Both the position numbers and the translations under genes were made by a program. Below the pieces are notes generated by a model. That model was given only the letters and a program-made list of their open reading frames with translations. It searched no databases and was not told where the DNA came from. This document shows positions 32,902 through 43,860 of a stretch of 55,000 bases of DNA, one piece after another (position 1 is the first letter of the stretch; every line of letters starts with the position of its first letter). The DNA comes from Balamuthia mandrillaris (taxonomy: Eukaryota > Discosea > Longamoebia > Balamuthiidae). Where the stretch lies: the NCBI GenBank assembly GCA_031835245.1, contig JAVKOQ010000193.1, positions 1-55,000 of the forward strand. Reading direction: 5' to 3'.

Positions 32902-33017
32902 ATAAATGTGTCCCTTCGACGAAGAACATTTAGAAGACAGATAGAAAAAGTTTCCTTCCTTCTTGTCTATCTGTTCCTCCTCTTGTGTCCTCACAACGTT
33001 GAGATGATTGAACTGAG

Positions 33018-34952
33018 TTGGTGCTAACTCCCTTCGCCATGTATTCCTCTTCGGGCGTTTCGCTCCACGCTCGCTTCAGCATCAACAGGGATACTAATAA
33101 TGACGCAGAGGTCATGCTCCGTTCGGCTGTATTATCTATAGAAGCAGAAGAAGAAGAACAAGATGAAGAAGAAACCAACGATCGAGCCAAACAGCAGGAC
33201 AACTTGAGGGCATGGCGGTTCATGTTTGAAGATACCAGAACTTAGTGGTGCCAGCCAATGTAACTTGCACGCCACAACTGTGCTTGTGCGTCAGTGCGTG
33301 AGTGTACTTCGTAGTTTTGGGGCAGTTCAAGTGCTGCTGAACCCACCCCCCAGAGGACCCATGTACAAGCTGGACATCATGGTGAAGGGCCTACCTGATG
33401 ATGCAGGGTTATTCTGGAAGATTGGAAGTTATCTCTCAGAGGGCGTTCAGCACGCCGTGGAATTGAGAAGGGCAGGGAATGTGGATTCCACTCTGCTAGA
33501 GATACTTTCAGGATGCGGGTTCGTTAATGGCCGTTTGGCTGAATTTGATATTGGCGAAGCTCACCATACCTCGGTTCAAAAAGGGGGCATGTCACAGAAC
33601 ATTGGCACTCAGGGCAGAGCGTCCATGTGGAGGCGGAAACCAAGGAAGAAACCGAGCTAGCCAAGTTGCTAAAACAACTCTTTCTGGAGAGGGACCGTGC
33701 GGATAAAGCAGAGCAGCACATCCAGTTGAATATCGAGAAGGAAAATGTGGATCTCAAACGAGCAAGGATTGCCAGAGAGCTGGAACTACAAGGCATGGAG
33801 TCGGAGAAACAACTGAGCCTGGAGAGGATGGCACTGAAAGCAGAACGTACAACGCAGAAAAAAGAACTGAAAATGAAAGTCATGAAAATGGAGAAGCGGC
33901 GAACAGGAGCAAATGAAGTTGGAGCTGAGGAGAATGGATATCGAAAAGAGGTTCAAAGAAACAGAATCTTCTTTGTAAGAGAGGAAGATGGCTTTGGCAG
34001 AAGAGAAGCTAGCCTTTAAAAAAAGGGAGAACGCTTGCTCCAAAGAGTTGAGGAAAAGAGAACTGAGGTTCAAAAAAGCAAAGTTAACCACAGAACAAGA
34101 GTTAAAGGAAATGCAGCTTGAGATAGAGAAAAGAAAGCAAGAGAACCGCAAGCAGTGGGAGAAGGAATGCGCGCAAACAAACGTTTCGATGCCTTGGAAG
34201 CACGATGAGCCAGTCGGAAAAGGAGCGATGTCGCAGGCTTGAGAGACAACTGATGCAGAAAGTGAAAGCATTTGAGGTGAAAAGGGATTTTTAAAGGATG
34301 CACGTGCCTACAGGTTTGGGGGAGTGCCCAAGGAGAATAACGTCCCGAAACGAGAGGGCTCGACGTTAAAGGAGAAGGAGGTCAAGCACATGCTTGAAGC
34401 CGAGACTCTAAAGAATGTCAAGATAGGAAAAGCAGTTGGAAACAACAGTAATGCACAGCAGGAAAAAGAAGACGATGAAGAAAAAGATAAGATAAAGAAG
34501 AACTACCACCAACACGAAATGAGCAAGCGAGTGGAGAAGAGCTCGAGAAAGAGCAAACCCAAAAAAACAAAGAGAAAACAATGGAAACAGAGACGAAAGC
34601 AGCAAATGCGAAAACGAAGACGAGAAAGATTCGACAACAGGAAACATCATTCGGAGGGAGGAAAAAGTTACAGCCGAATTCTGCCACTTGGACATTCTTG
34701 TTGGACCTCTCCTCCGAACAGTTTGACAAACTCATCAAGCGAGACGGCTTGCTGTCCCGTTATACAGCGTGCAAAAATGAGGATGATCTGAAGAGGTGGC
34801 TAGAAAACTGGATTCAAGAGTTTGGAGGCGATGAGTACGTTGCTCGCCTGTGGAGACAACCACAACATGCTTGGCGGAAGTGGCCATCTACCCCCCTCCT
34901 TGCTCTCGAGAAGCTGGGTCCATTCATAACAATCCGTGTACACCAAAGATGA
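33018..34952 (+). pseudogene. Broken coiled-coil locus of unknown origin
   Basis: About 1.9 kb without visible introns that reads as a chain of adjoining plus-strand frames. Together they give roughly five pieces. The first part is globular-looking (LDIMVKGLPDDAGLFWKIG). The middle is strongly heptad, Lys/Glu-rich coiled coil (LELQGMESEKQLSLERMALK, EQELKEMQLEIEKRKQEN). The end is a small folded-looking segment (EQFDKLIKRDGLLSRYTACK). The lack of introns and continuous amino-acid texture across the frames suggest one former gene of about 600 residues, either a retrocopy, an acquired gene or a decayed host gene. I do not recognise the family. Confidence 0.5.
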
Positions 34953-34956
34953 ACCA

Positions 34957-34992
<36 letters not shown>

Positions 34993-35126
34993 CTCACTCC
35001 CTGTTTCGTCTCTGCTCGGCTCTGAGCAAAGTTGTCACTTGCAAATACTTCCTCCTATTCATAGTTTAAAGACAAAATATTACACAACCAAAAAAATCTC
35101 TCCTCTGCCTCTTCTAGCTCTTCCCT

Positions 35127-37466
35127 TCAACTGTCCTGCTTCTTTCCCAGTTTGAATGGTGACTTTTTGTGTTTCTTTCCCCCATCCGCTGGGGAATGCA
35201 ATTGCTTCTCCGCCAAGATCTTTTCCCATCCTTCCAACTCCTTTTCAATCACTTCATTCTTGGAGCTCAATGGCACTTCCAAACCTCCTCCTCCTCCAAT
35301 TCCTGCTATACCACCCCCAATCTTATCACTGTTCATATCTTTGCTCCCTCGCAACGACCATCTCCTTCGTCTCTGAGTCGTTTGTTCTCCGCTTTGGTTC
35401 AACGGGTTGTCTTTGGCGGATTGTTGCTTCTTTTTCCGACGAGCCGCTCGTTCTTCGTCCGCTTCCTCTTTTTCTCGTTCTTTCTCCTCCTCTCCTTCAT
35501 CTCCCTCTCTGCGATGAGAACCCAAAGTCCGTCCCGTTCGATCGCTCTCGATTTGCATGAGAAGGAGATCGGCAGGAGCATCGGCCAGGATACGCTCCTG
35601 AGATTGAGAATGAATGTTCCGAAAGTCGCCCCATCCAGCCGGAGCCGGAGGAAGACTGCCGCTCCGTTTAAACTTTCTTTCGTGAGGAGGAACATACGGA
35701 GCTCGAACGGTTCCTCCAGCTCCTTTGTCTCTCAGCCTCTGCTTGTCTTCCTCCTTCTTGTTTTGTTTTTTCAGCTTCTTCAGTTCCTTCTTCTTGTCTT
35801 TGGTGCTATTTAAGGCTATGGCGTCTGGTGAGGAGGAAAGTCCTTGTTTTTGTTTAAGGATGCTCTCCCATCCTTCTAACTCCTTCGCCACGATCTCTTT
35901 CTTCTCACTCTCAGGCAGAGTGGCTCCAACTTGCTTCACATCCAACTTTGGGGTGGCAATTTCCGGGGACAAAAGTCGAGGGGAAGGTTGCGGTAGTTGT
36001 TGAAGTGGGATTCCTGTTGCTTTGTTAAGATCCCCGTTTGCGTTTTTCTCTCTTACTTCACTTGTTTGTTTCTTCTCTTTATCTTCTTCGGAGCTTTCCC
36101 CTGTTGTAATATCTTCTTCTGAGCTCTCCTCGCTTGACATCTTTCTCATTTTCGTTCGGATTCCTCCTTTTGTTTCTTCGTGTTTGGGTTTTTCCTTCTT
36201 TTTGTTTCTTTTTACAACTAGTTCTTCTATTGCTTCCTCTTCCATCTTCAATTCCTCGTCAGTTTCGTCATCTTCTTCAGTATCTTCCTCACTATCATCC
36301 TGCTCTTCTTCGTCTTCCTCCTCTTGCTCTTCTTCGTCTTCCTGTTCTTCTTTTTCTTCTTCTTCTTCTTCTTCTTCTTCAAAACTATCTTCATAACTGG
36401 TTCCGTCGGACTCCTCTGCATATCTTCTCAAGTAAGCCCATTCGTCACTTATATCATCTGCTGAGTGGCCGCTCTCTGCGTCTTCTTCCTGTTCTGCCTC
36501 TTCGTCGGAGCTCTCTAACATATCCAATGTGTACACTATTTCCGATTCGCTGCTGTCGTCCTCTTCCTTCTCGTTCTCGCACTTTTCTGAATGTTTCTTT
36601 CTCGTTTTTGCTGCCGAACTGCTTATTTCTGACTGTGCGGAGTTGCTATGGTTCTTACTTTCTTCTTTCAAGCTGTGTGAATCGGAGCCTCCTCCAGCCC
36701 CACTTAATAAAGACGAAACAGAACCAGACTCTTCCAGGGTCCTCGCCATCGTTCCACCTCCAAACAATTCGCTCGCTCTCACCAGCCTCTTGTTCGGAGT
36801 TGCCTCTAGCCTTGCAGCCAGTATCTCCTCCTTTTTCTTATCCATCAACACCGTTCCGCTGCTGTGTTCGTTCTGTTTGTTTGTCGTAGTATCTCCACCT
36901 ACGTTGTCACCATCATCTCTTCCGTTGTTGTCTCCAAACAAAGAAGGGCGTTTGGAAGTGTGCGCTCCGCCTTGTCTTACTCCAGTGCTGAACAAGAACA
37001 ACTTTCTCTTAGGGCTCTTCGACCGATCGCTCGTTGAGCCGTCTCTAGGACTCGCCTCACCAACTCCTCCCGCATCCCCACTACTCGTGCCTCCTCCTTC
37101 CTCAAATGCTGGAGGAGAAGTGCCGCGCCTCAAAGTGGCCGCCGTGAAGTTGTTTAAGGAGAGTTTTCGCTTGATGAAGAAGCGAGGCTGCTTGGCCTGC
37201 GATTTTCCCACGGTCATGGACCCTGGGGAGGTGGCCAGGCCTTCCGCCGAGAGGCCTTTCTTCTTTTCCTCCTTCTCCAGGATCTTGGCCCAGCCAGCCA
37301 GCTCCTCCTCCGCCAGCTTCTTCTTGGTCTCCGTGTCGGCCAGCGCTAGGTCCGGCGCAGAGTGTGTTCGAGGCGACTTTGGAGGGGGATCCACTGCAGT
37401 CGCTGTTGCTGCCGCTTCTGGCGTGGCGAGAAAGCGTTCCTCTTGTTGTGTGGTGCTGTCTCCCAT
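35127..37466 (-). CDS. Acidic low-complexity protein with three ELEGW motifs, 779 aa
   Basis: Single exon. Most of the protein is disordered: Ser/Pro segments, a long Asp/Glu block in the middle (about residues 300-440) and Lys-rich parts. Three copies of a short helical motif stand out: EEELAGWAKILEKEEK near residue 52, AKELEGWESILKQKQG near residue 535 and EKELEGWEKILAEKQ near residue 755. The shared core is E-L-x-G-W-x-x-I-L. They lie near the start, two-thirds along, and at the end, so they look like binding motifs on a flexible chain. No known domain recognised. The upstream spacer holds one GTCGAC at 37912. Confidence 0.7.
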   Translation of the reverse strand: MGDSTTQQEERFLATPEAAATATAVDPPPKSPRTHSAPDLALADTETKKKLAEEELAGWAKILEKEEKKKGLSAEGLATSPGSMTVGKSQAKQPRFFIKRKLSLNNFTAATLRRGTSPPAFEEGGGTSSGDAGGVGEASPRDGSTSDRSKSPKRKLFLFSTGVRQGGAHTSKRPSLFGDNNGRDDGDNVGGDTTTNKQNEHSSGTVLMDKKKEEILAARLEATPNKRLVRASELFGGGTMARTLEESGSVSSLLSGAGGGSDSHSLKEESKNHSNSAQSEISSSAAKTRKKHSEKCENEKEEDDSSESEIVYTLDMLESSDEEAEQEEDAESGHSADDISDEWAYLRRYAEESDGTSYEDSFEEEEEEEEEKEEQEDEEEQEEEDEEEQDDSEEDTEEDDETDEELKMEEEAIEELVVKRNKKKEKPKHEETKGGIRTKMRKMSSEESSEEDITTGESSEEDKEKKQTSEVREKNANGDLNKATGIPLQQLPQPSPRLLSPEIATPKLDVKQVGATLPESEKKEIVAKELEGWESILKQKQGLSSSPDAIALNSTKDKKKELKKLKKQNKKEEDKQRLRDKGAGGTVRAPYVPPHERKFKRSGSLPPAPAGWGDFRNIHSQSQERILADAPADLLLMQIESDRTGRTLGSHRREGDEGEEEKEREKEEADEERAARRKKKQQSAKDNPLNQSGEQTTQRRRRWSLRGSKDMNSDKIGGGIAGIGGGGGLEVPLSSKNEVIEKELEGWEKILAEKQLHSPADGGKKHKKSPFKLGKKQDS

Positions 37467-38154
37467 TTCTTTCCTATCTCCGTGCTCTGCGGATGGTATT
37501 GGAAAGAGTTAACAACAAACATAACAAAGAAGAGAAGCAAACGTCGATGTTCCTTGCCTCACCACTTGTGTGTCAAAAAGTGCCCGAGTTTAAAAGAAGC
37601 TCACCATGCCCTTCAGGTCTCTCCCACTCAACACAATAACAAACACCACAGGTGGAAAACCTACAGAGAACACACACACACCACAGCCGTTTGCTTCTTC
37701 TTTTACAAAATTGTCGTTGAATGTTGTGGTGGTTGCTTCGTTGTGTCGTGTGTCACACTTTTCTCCCCCCTCGTCTTCCTTCCCTTGCCTCCTTCGTCTT
37801 CTTCGCTTCGCTCTTCTCTTCTTTTGTTTTTTATTCGACGGTATCTTTCCCCCTTTTTTTTTCGTTGTTTGTTGTTTCTTTGCTGTCGAAAATTTAACGA
37901 AAAGGCCATTCGTCGACTTGCCTTTTTCGGTCGCTGTTTTTCCAAATATGGAAGGCAGGAGTGGAATGGACCAATCAGAGCCTGCGGTTTTGAACTCCGG
38001 GTGTAAGATTTCGTTGGGTTTTCCAAATGGTCATGTCGTCATGAAAATCTTTTATAATTTTTTAATCATTACGTTAAATGCACAACAAAATAAAAGACTA
38101 ATGAACAAACAGAGGAGGAGAAGAAGAGAAGAAAGGGATTTCAACGACCATGGA
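37467..38154. other. Spacer between two minus-strand genes
   Basis: Holds the 3' end of the Costars-LIM gene and the promoter of the acidic protein. Several plus-strand frames of 90-200 codons cross it but have no protein-like texture. One GTCGAC at 37912. Confidence 0.5.
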
Positions 38155-40201
38155 TTAGTTGATGTTGTAGCCTGCATTCTTCATGACTGCTTGTTGGAAA
38201 CAGGAGTTGCTATTTTAAAAAATAAATGTCAGTCATAAAATAAATGCATATAACTTAAGAATCGGAAAAGGCATGACAAACCAATAAAAGATGCCGTCCA
38301 GATGAGAATAAGCGGAAAGGTTCATGGTACGCCCGCATGTGCTGCACTTGAAGCATCGCTTGTGGAAGACCTTGCCGTTGGCCGCCAATCTCTCCATTGA
38401 GAACACCACCGTCTGGCAAGCACAACACTTTATGTTTTTTCAACGCGAGAGTTAAGCAACAAACAAAAAGGGAAGCGAAAAAGAAACAAAAACAAACCTG
38501 GGAAGGAGCGCCGGCGGGAGTACTCTGCGTGGCATCCGGTCGCTTCACAATCCTGGACTTGTAGACCTCGGTGTCCTCCACCTCCTCGCTCAACAACGTG
38601 ATCAAGGTGTCATCGTTGCAGCCCTGCATGAGCATGCCGCCCTCGTAGTCCACGATCTTCCTCTTCCTGGCGGTGTGCAAGGTGGCGCTCAGGGCCGGCA
38701 TGATGTCGGTGGTGGCCAAAAATAGGTCACCATAAGCGACGCTAGCGCAGAGAGCGCCGGGCTTGGTGCCTTTGCCTTTGGTCTGAGCCAACGACTTCAT
38801 TTGCACGATGAGCACGCGGATCTGCTCGTCGACGTGCTTGACGCCGCGACCGCGACGAGCGCGAATCTTCTCGCGTTCAGCCTCGTACTCGGCGTCGGCC
38901 TTGGCTTGCATCTGGGACTCCCACGCGTTGCCCACTTTCTTGGTTCTGAGACCGCCTCCTGCTGAGGAGTTCAGATCGGAGGAGGAGGAAGAAGGAGCGA
39001 TGCTAATGGTTGGAGGAGCAGGGGTAGATTTGGCTTTGGCGGCGGCAGCAGCTTCTCTCTTTTGTTGTTCTTCTTCCTGTTGTTTCTTTCTAGCAGCTGC
39101 TTCGGCTTCTTGTTGCTTTCTTCGTTGCTCTTCCTCTTGTTGCTTTCTTCGTTGCTCTTCTTCTTGTTGTTGCTTCTTTCTGGCAGCAGCTTCAGCCTCT
39201 TGTTGTTGCCTCCTTTGCTCTTCTTCTTGTTGTTGCTTCTTTCTGGCGGCTGCTTCAGCTTCTTGTTGTCGCCTCCTTTGCTCTTCTTCCTGTTGTTGTT
39301 TTCTGGCAGCAGCTTCAGCTTCTTGTTGTCGCCTCCTTTGCTCTTCCTCTTGTTCTCTGCGTCTACGTTCTTCCTCCGCAGCTTTTTGTCTCGCTTTCTC
39401 CTCCGCTTCTTGTTGCTGCCTCTTTCTTTCTTGTTCCTGTTGTTGCCTCCTTCTATCCTCTTCCTCTCGTCTCTTTCTTTCTTCCTCGGCTTGTTTTTGT
39501 TGCTGCTGCTGCTGCTGTTGTTGTTGTCTCCTACGCTCTTCCTCTTCCTCCTTTCTCTTTCTCTCCTCTTCGGCAGCTCTTCGCTTCGCGGCTTCAGCTG
39601 CTTCTTGTTGTCTTCTCCTTTCCTCCTCAGCGGCAGCAGCTTTTCGTTTGGCCTCAGCTGCCTCTTGTTCTTGTTTTTGTTGTTGTCTTCTTCTCTCTTC
39701 TTCTGCCTCTCTTCTCTTCCTCTCTTCTTCGGCAGCAGTTCTTTTGGCTTCGGCTTCTTGTTGCCTGCGTCGCTCTTCCTCTGCTTCTCTCCTCCTTCTC
39801 TCTTGCTCCTCGGCTGCTTTCCTTCTCGCTGCCGCTTCCTGTTCTTGTTGTTGTTGTTGTTGTTGCTGTCGTCTTCGCTCTTCCTCTGCTTCTCTCCTCT
39901 TTCTCTCTTGCTCCTCGGCTGCTTTCCTTCTTGCGGCAGCCTCTTGTTCTTGTCGTCTTCTCTCCTCCTCCTCTCTTCTCTTTCTCTCTTGCTCAGCGGC
40001 GGCGGCGGCCTTTCTTTTGGCCTCTGCCTCTTGTTGTTGCCTCTGTCTTGCTTGCAGCGCGGAAGGGGACGAGGAAGAGGAAGAAGGAGGAGCAGGACGT
40101 GCAATGGGATCCTCGGCTCTGCCTTCAGCTGCCAACGCCTCAAGATCGATGCCTAGACCTTGCCTTTGAATCGCTCGAAACAATGCTAAATCGTCGCTCA
40201 T
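38155..40201 (-). CDS. Coiled-coil, Costars and LIM domain protein, 634 aa
   Basis: Three exons close in frame: 38498-40201, 38282-38427 and 38155-38209. Residues about 60-385 are an almost uninterrupted Arg/Glu/Gln coiled coil with about 15 EERRRQ-type repeats. Residues about 440-545 form a Costars domain like ABRACL: VDEQIRVLIVQMKSLAQ, FLATTDIMPALSATLHTARK, RKIVDYEGGMLMQG and DDTLITLL. The C-terminus is one LIM domain: CCACQTVVFSMERL, then FHKRCFKCSTCG, and YCNSCF split across the last intron. All eight zinc ligands are visible. Costars proteins are linked to actin dynamics and LIM to cytoskeletal scaffolding. A CRE-like palindrome and a GTCGACAT site lie upstream. Confidence 0.9.
38975..39990. 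repeat. Coding repeat encoding EERRRQ-type coiled coil
   Basis: Degenerate tandem coding repeat in the Costars-LIM gene. Units of about 60-80 bases share GCAGCTTCnGCTTCTTGTTG-like cores on the plus strand. Confidence 0.8.
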
Positions 40202-40694
40202 TCTTTTCAAGTGTTTTGAAGCTCTGTTTCTTTCGAAAAATGCTATAACGAAATCATAAAGCAGAAAAAAGAGTTTAATAAAAGTCAAAAGTGTCACTTT
40301 TAAATATGATTTTTTTTAAAAAAAGATCAACAAAATAATAAAAAAATAAACTTACTTGTTAGTTAGTTTTGTCCCCCAAGTACGAGGAAGAATAAAAAAA
40401 AATCGGGAAGTTGGTCTTTTCTTCGTGTTCTTCTCTTCCCTGTTTTTCTTTTGGCTTTCGCCAATTTTTTTCTTTTTACGTGGATGTCGACATTTAATAT
40501 AACCAGCTAAAATTAGCTGACGTCAGCTGTAATGCTGACATCAGTAGTTCATTTATCCGTGAAATTTCAATGTAACACGCGACTCCTCAAGCGTTAATTT
40601 TTTTCTATTTTATTTTTTATTATTTTATTTTATTCATTTTTATATATTTTTTTAAAAAAAGAATGTGGGTCCTCTTATAAAGATTTCTCCATCC
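40202..40694. other. Spacer with regulatory palindromes
   Basis: Between the Costars-LIM start (minus) and the end of the LRR gene (minus). Contains GTCGAC at 40486, a 14-bp palindrome at 40515, and AT-rich runs at 40600-40670. No gene seen. Confidence 0.5.
40515..40528. promoter_or_regulatory. CRE-like palindrome AGCTGACGTCAGCT
   Basis: Perfect 14-base palindrome containing TGACGTCA, the binding site of CREB/ATF-type bZIP factors. It lies about 315 bases upstream of the Costars-LIM start codon. A TGACATCA follows at about 40534. Confidence 0.45.
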
Positions 40695-43575
40695 CTATAG
40701 GTTGCCCTGAAGCAGCTCCTTGTGGACGGTCAAGCATCGGGAAAGGTTCGAGTTCCACAACCAACAGGTTTGAAGGCGAGGCATGCGTTTCAAGCATAAC
40801 AGCACCTTTCGGATATCATTAACCTCAAAACAGTGAGTGGAACGACTGAATTGTCGCCATGTCTCTGGGGTCAGGGTCGGTGGACAGAAAGAGCGGAACG
40901 AACAATTGTAACTTTAGTTTTTTCGGTTTTTGTTGGTTTGGTTCAGTAATTAGCAACGAAATGCTAAAGGCAAAGAAGAAGAAGAAGAAGAAGAAGAAGA
41001 AGAAGAAGAAGAAGAAGAAGAAGATGAAGAAGAAGAAGAAGAAGAAAAGAAGAAGAAGAAGAAGAACAAGAAGAAGAAGAAGAAGAAGAACAAAAAGAGA
41101 AAGAACAAGAAGAAGAACAACAACAAGAAGAAGAAGAACTGGAAAAAGAAAAAAGAAGAAGAAAAATAAAAAGAATAAAAGAATCCATGAAATAAAGACA
41201 ATAAACATACCAAACAAGCTCCAAGTAAACAACAAAGGGACAAAGCTCTGCCACGGCTGACAATGCAAGCGTCTCCACCCCTCTGCGCAGCACGTTGGCT
41301 TCCAAACGACGCAAGTTGGGTACAGCCGAAAGCACCTCTCTCCATTGTTTCTCGTTTAGGACGCTCGTGTCGCACACGTTCAACCTCCACAGTCGAGAAT
41401 AGACCGTTGCGCCAAAGACTCGCCTCAAGAAATGAGCAGAGGCCAACCACGGAGCACCTTCGAGGAGCAACGTTTCAAGTGTGTTGCAACTGGCTTTGGT
41501 TTTGGGCTTCGATGAAGTGGGGGAGGCTAAGCAAGCGATTGAGGAGGAACGGCAGAAGGAAACGTCTAAGTAGGTAAGAGGGCAGTTGTCAAGAAGCGCA
41601 AGAACAGCATCACCATCAAGCCCTGCATTGTGAGAAAGCTTTTTGTGTAGTTCATGTGATGACGATGAGAAAGAAGGAGCAAACCAAGAGAAGAGGAAGA
41701 GGAAGAGGAAGAGGAAGAGAAAGAGAAAGAGGAAGAGGAAGAGGAAGAGGAAGAGGAAGAGGAAGAGGAAGAGGAAGAGGAAGAGGAAGAGGAAGAGGAA
41801 GAGGAAGAGGAAGAGGAAGAGGAAGAGGGGGAGGTACATTAACATAAGACAAGAGGGGACAACGCTTGGACATCTGCACGATGCCAGATCCTTGAATGGA
41901 GCAGCGATTTATAACAACGTGCTGCAACTAACGTGACCGAACAAAAATAACAAATGAGGCTCTAAAATACGTGAACGAAGAGAGGAAGGATGAGAGGCAT
42001 ACCTTGTTGCAATGACTTGCAACCTCTCCCAAAGAAACATCCTTTAGAAGAAGCCAAAAAGAAAAGCCAATGAGAAAGAGACTATGCAGAAGGCGGAAGA
42101 TCCAAAACAGAAAGAAAGAACAAAGGGCAAGAAGAATAAGAGAAGCGTACGGTGAGTTTAACACAGTCCTTAAGGACCAGCTTTACCAAGTTCTGACAGC
42201 TCCTCGCCAACCCAACCAGATGTGCATCGTCCCAATACGCTCCCTTCCAGCTGACCGTTCTGTAGTTCTTATCCAGCAACAACTGTACGTGTTTTGGATG
42301 AAGCCCGATGAAATGGGTCTTTAGGTACTTCCAAATCTGCAGCTTCACCGCCGAATGGACATTCTCCAAGGAGTCAAACCGTAACAAGTTGTCTCCGAGC
42401 GTACGCAACGCCAAGAAACGAAGCTTAGGAACATCCCTCGTCTTTTGCGTGTCTTCTCCTTGTTGTTCAGGTGGTGGAACAATACGAAAGTCTTCCGGCT
42501 TCCACTCCGCTTCTTCATCATTGTCTTCTTTTGAAGAACGGAACAAGCGGTACCGATCCGTTTTAAGAGAGTCTCTCACGACTTGCATTCGCATCTGTTG
42601 CCGAAGTTCGTCCAAATGCCGACTCTCCTCCTTCTTTGTGACTTCTTCTTGTGCTTTTTGTTGCTGCTGTTGTAGGAGCAAAAGGCGTCTCCGTTTGAGC
42701 TCTTCCTTGCGTTGCTTGTGCCGAGTGGCCAAGTGAAGCACGCACCAGTCTTTTGCCACTCGAAGGCTTGATTCAATGTACATTGGCCACCCGGAAGAAG
42801 CCGAAGAAGAAGGAGAAGAAGAATTGGATTGAAGTTGATTCGTTCTTCTGCTGTTCTTGAATGCTTTGTCGTTTTCTTCTTTGTCGTTTTCGGATTGAAG
42901 TTGTTTTTCGGTGTGTTGGATAAACTGCTGAACGGCACGTTCCAACAAAAGAGCAGAGCTCTTCATTGCATCTTCTTCTATCTCCACCGAAACGAGTTTG
43001 GGAGGCGCCTTCGGATAGTCTTTTCCGCATTCGAAACAAACGGCAATGTTCATCTCTTTGACTAGTTCTTCTTCTTCTCCACTCTCTTCTTCATCGTCTT
43101 CTTCTTCTCCGTTTCTTTTCACTTGGAGTCGAGTGGTGACAACGAACGTTTTGGCTTCCTCTTCTTGAATGATGAGCCGATGACTTTCTTTCGAAGAAAA
43201 GATTTGTCGAAGAACGTCCCACTCTTTCGCACGAGCGGAGCGAAGAGCTTCTTGCTCCGCTTCCTCCGTTTGCTTGGGATCGGCTCTGCCAAACAGTCGC
43301 TGTATTTCTTCCACTTCTTGTTCTTCTCCTCGTTGAAGCGCAGCCCAAATCGCCATGGTTAAAGTGTTGTCACGTCTTTGCTCTTCGCCTTCGTCGTAAC
43401 GCTCTTCACCTTGTTCGTCATATTCTTCTTCGTCGTACTGGTCCTCGTAGTCCTCCTCTCCTTTTTTTGAAAAAAAAATATTAATATATTTTATGTTCTA
43501 TAACGGTGCACATATAACGGGAAGAGACAAACCGGTAATGGAAGAGAGTAAGGCCGAAGCGGAAGAGAGGCTCAT
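40695..43575 (-). CDS. Leucine-rich-repeat protein with acidic N-terminus, 708 aa
   Basis: Six exons close in frame: 43533-43575, 42151-43460, 42003-42041, 41838-41927, 41211-41638 and 40695-40911. The N-terminal half is charged (EEDYEDQYDEEEYDEQ) with coiled-coil segments (KQRKEELKRRRLLLL) and a CxxC pair (CFECG). The C-terminal half is a run of RNI/AMN1-like LRRs: LARSCQNLVKLVLKDCVKL, DVSLGEVASHCNKLQHVVI, GIVQMSKRCPLLSYVN, LLDNCPLTYLDVSFC and LNVCDTSVLNEKQWREV. It continues into the last exon with ETWRQFSRSTHC and ends QGNL. Such LRRs often act as substrate receptors; no classical F-box is obvious, although SLENVHSAVKLQIWKYL could be a divergent one. Introns carry GAA and GGAAGA repeats. 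Confidence 0.8.
40974..41168. repeat. GAA microsatellite in an intron
   Basis: GAA-rich tract in the last intron of the LRR gene, pyrimidine on the sense strand. Confidence 0.92.
41692..41829. repeat. Hexamer repeat (GGAAGA)n in an intron
   Basis: About 22 nearly perfect tandem copies of a 6-base unit in the fourth intron of the LRR gene. Confidence 0.95.
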
Positions 43576-43860
43576 CTTTCTCTCCTTGCTTATCACTTAT
43601 AAGATGGTTGTTGTGGAAAAGAACCGAAAGAGATAGAACAACGTTGTTGTTCGTTATCGGAGGGTCGTTCTGGTATTATTCTTGCCTCCCAGCTTCTGCG
43701 AGGCGATCCTATTGCAGATCGATCACATTTTATGATATTCTGTTGGATAAGAAATTTCTCTACCAATCAGAAATCAGACATTCACTGGAGAAATCAAAAA
43801 ACGAAGAAGAAAGAGGGAACGATCGATACGTTACGTAACGCTTGCAACAACAGAAGGAAG

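Noticed and set aside
37362-38238. Plus-strand frames of about 210 codons
   Set aside because: No signal, domain or plausible composition; they overlap the promoter of the acidic protein.
38808-40169. Antisense frame of about 450 codons rich in Ser/Cys
   Set aside because: Mirror of the coiled-coil coding repeat on the minus strand; no domain and low-complexity texture.
43608-43838. Plus-strand frame of 76 codons between the LRR and EF-hand genes
   Set aside because: Lies in a divergent promoter, has no recognisable features, and continues in another frame into the EF-hand leader.
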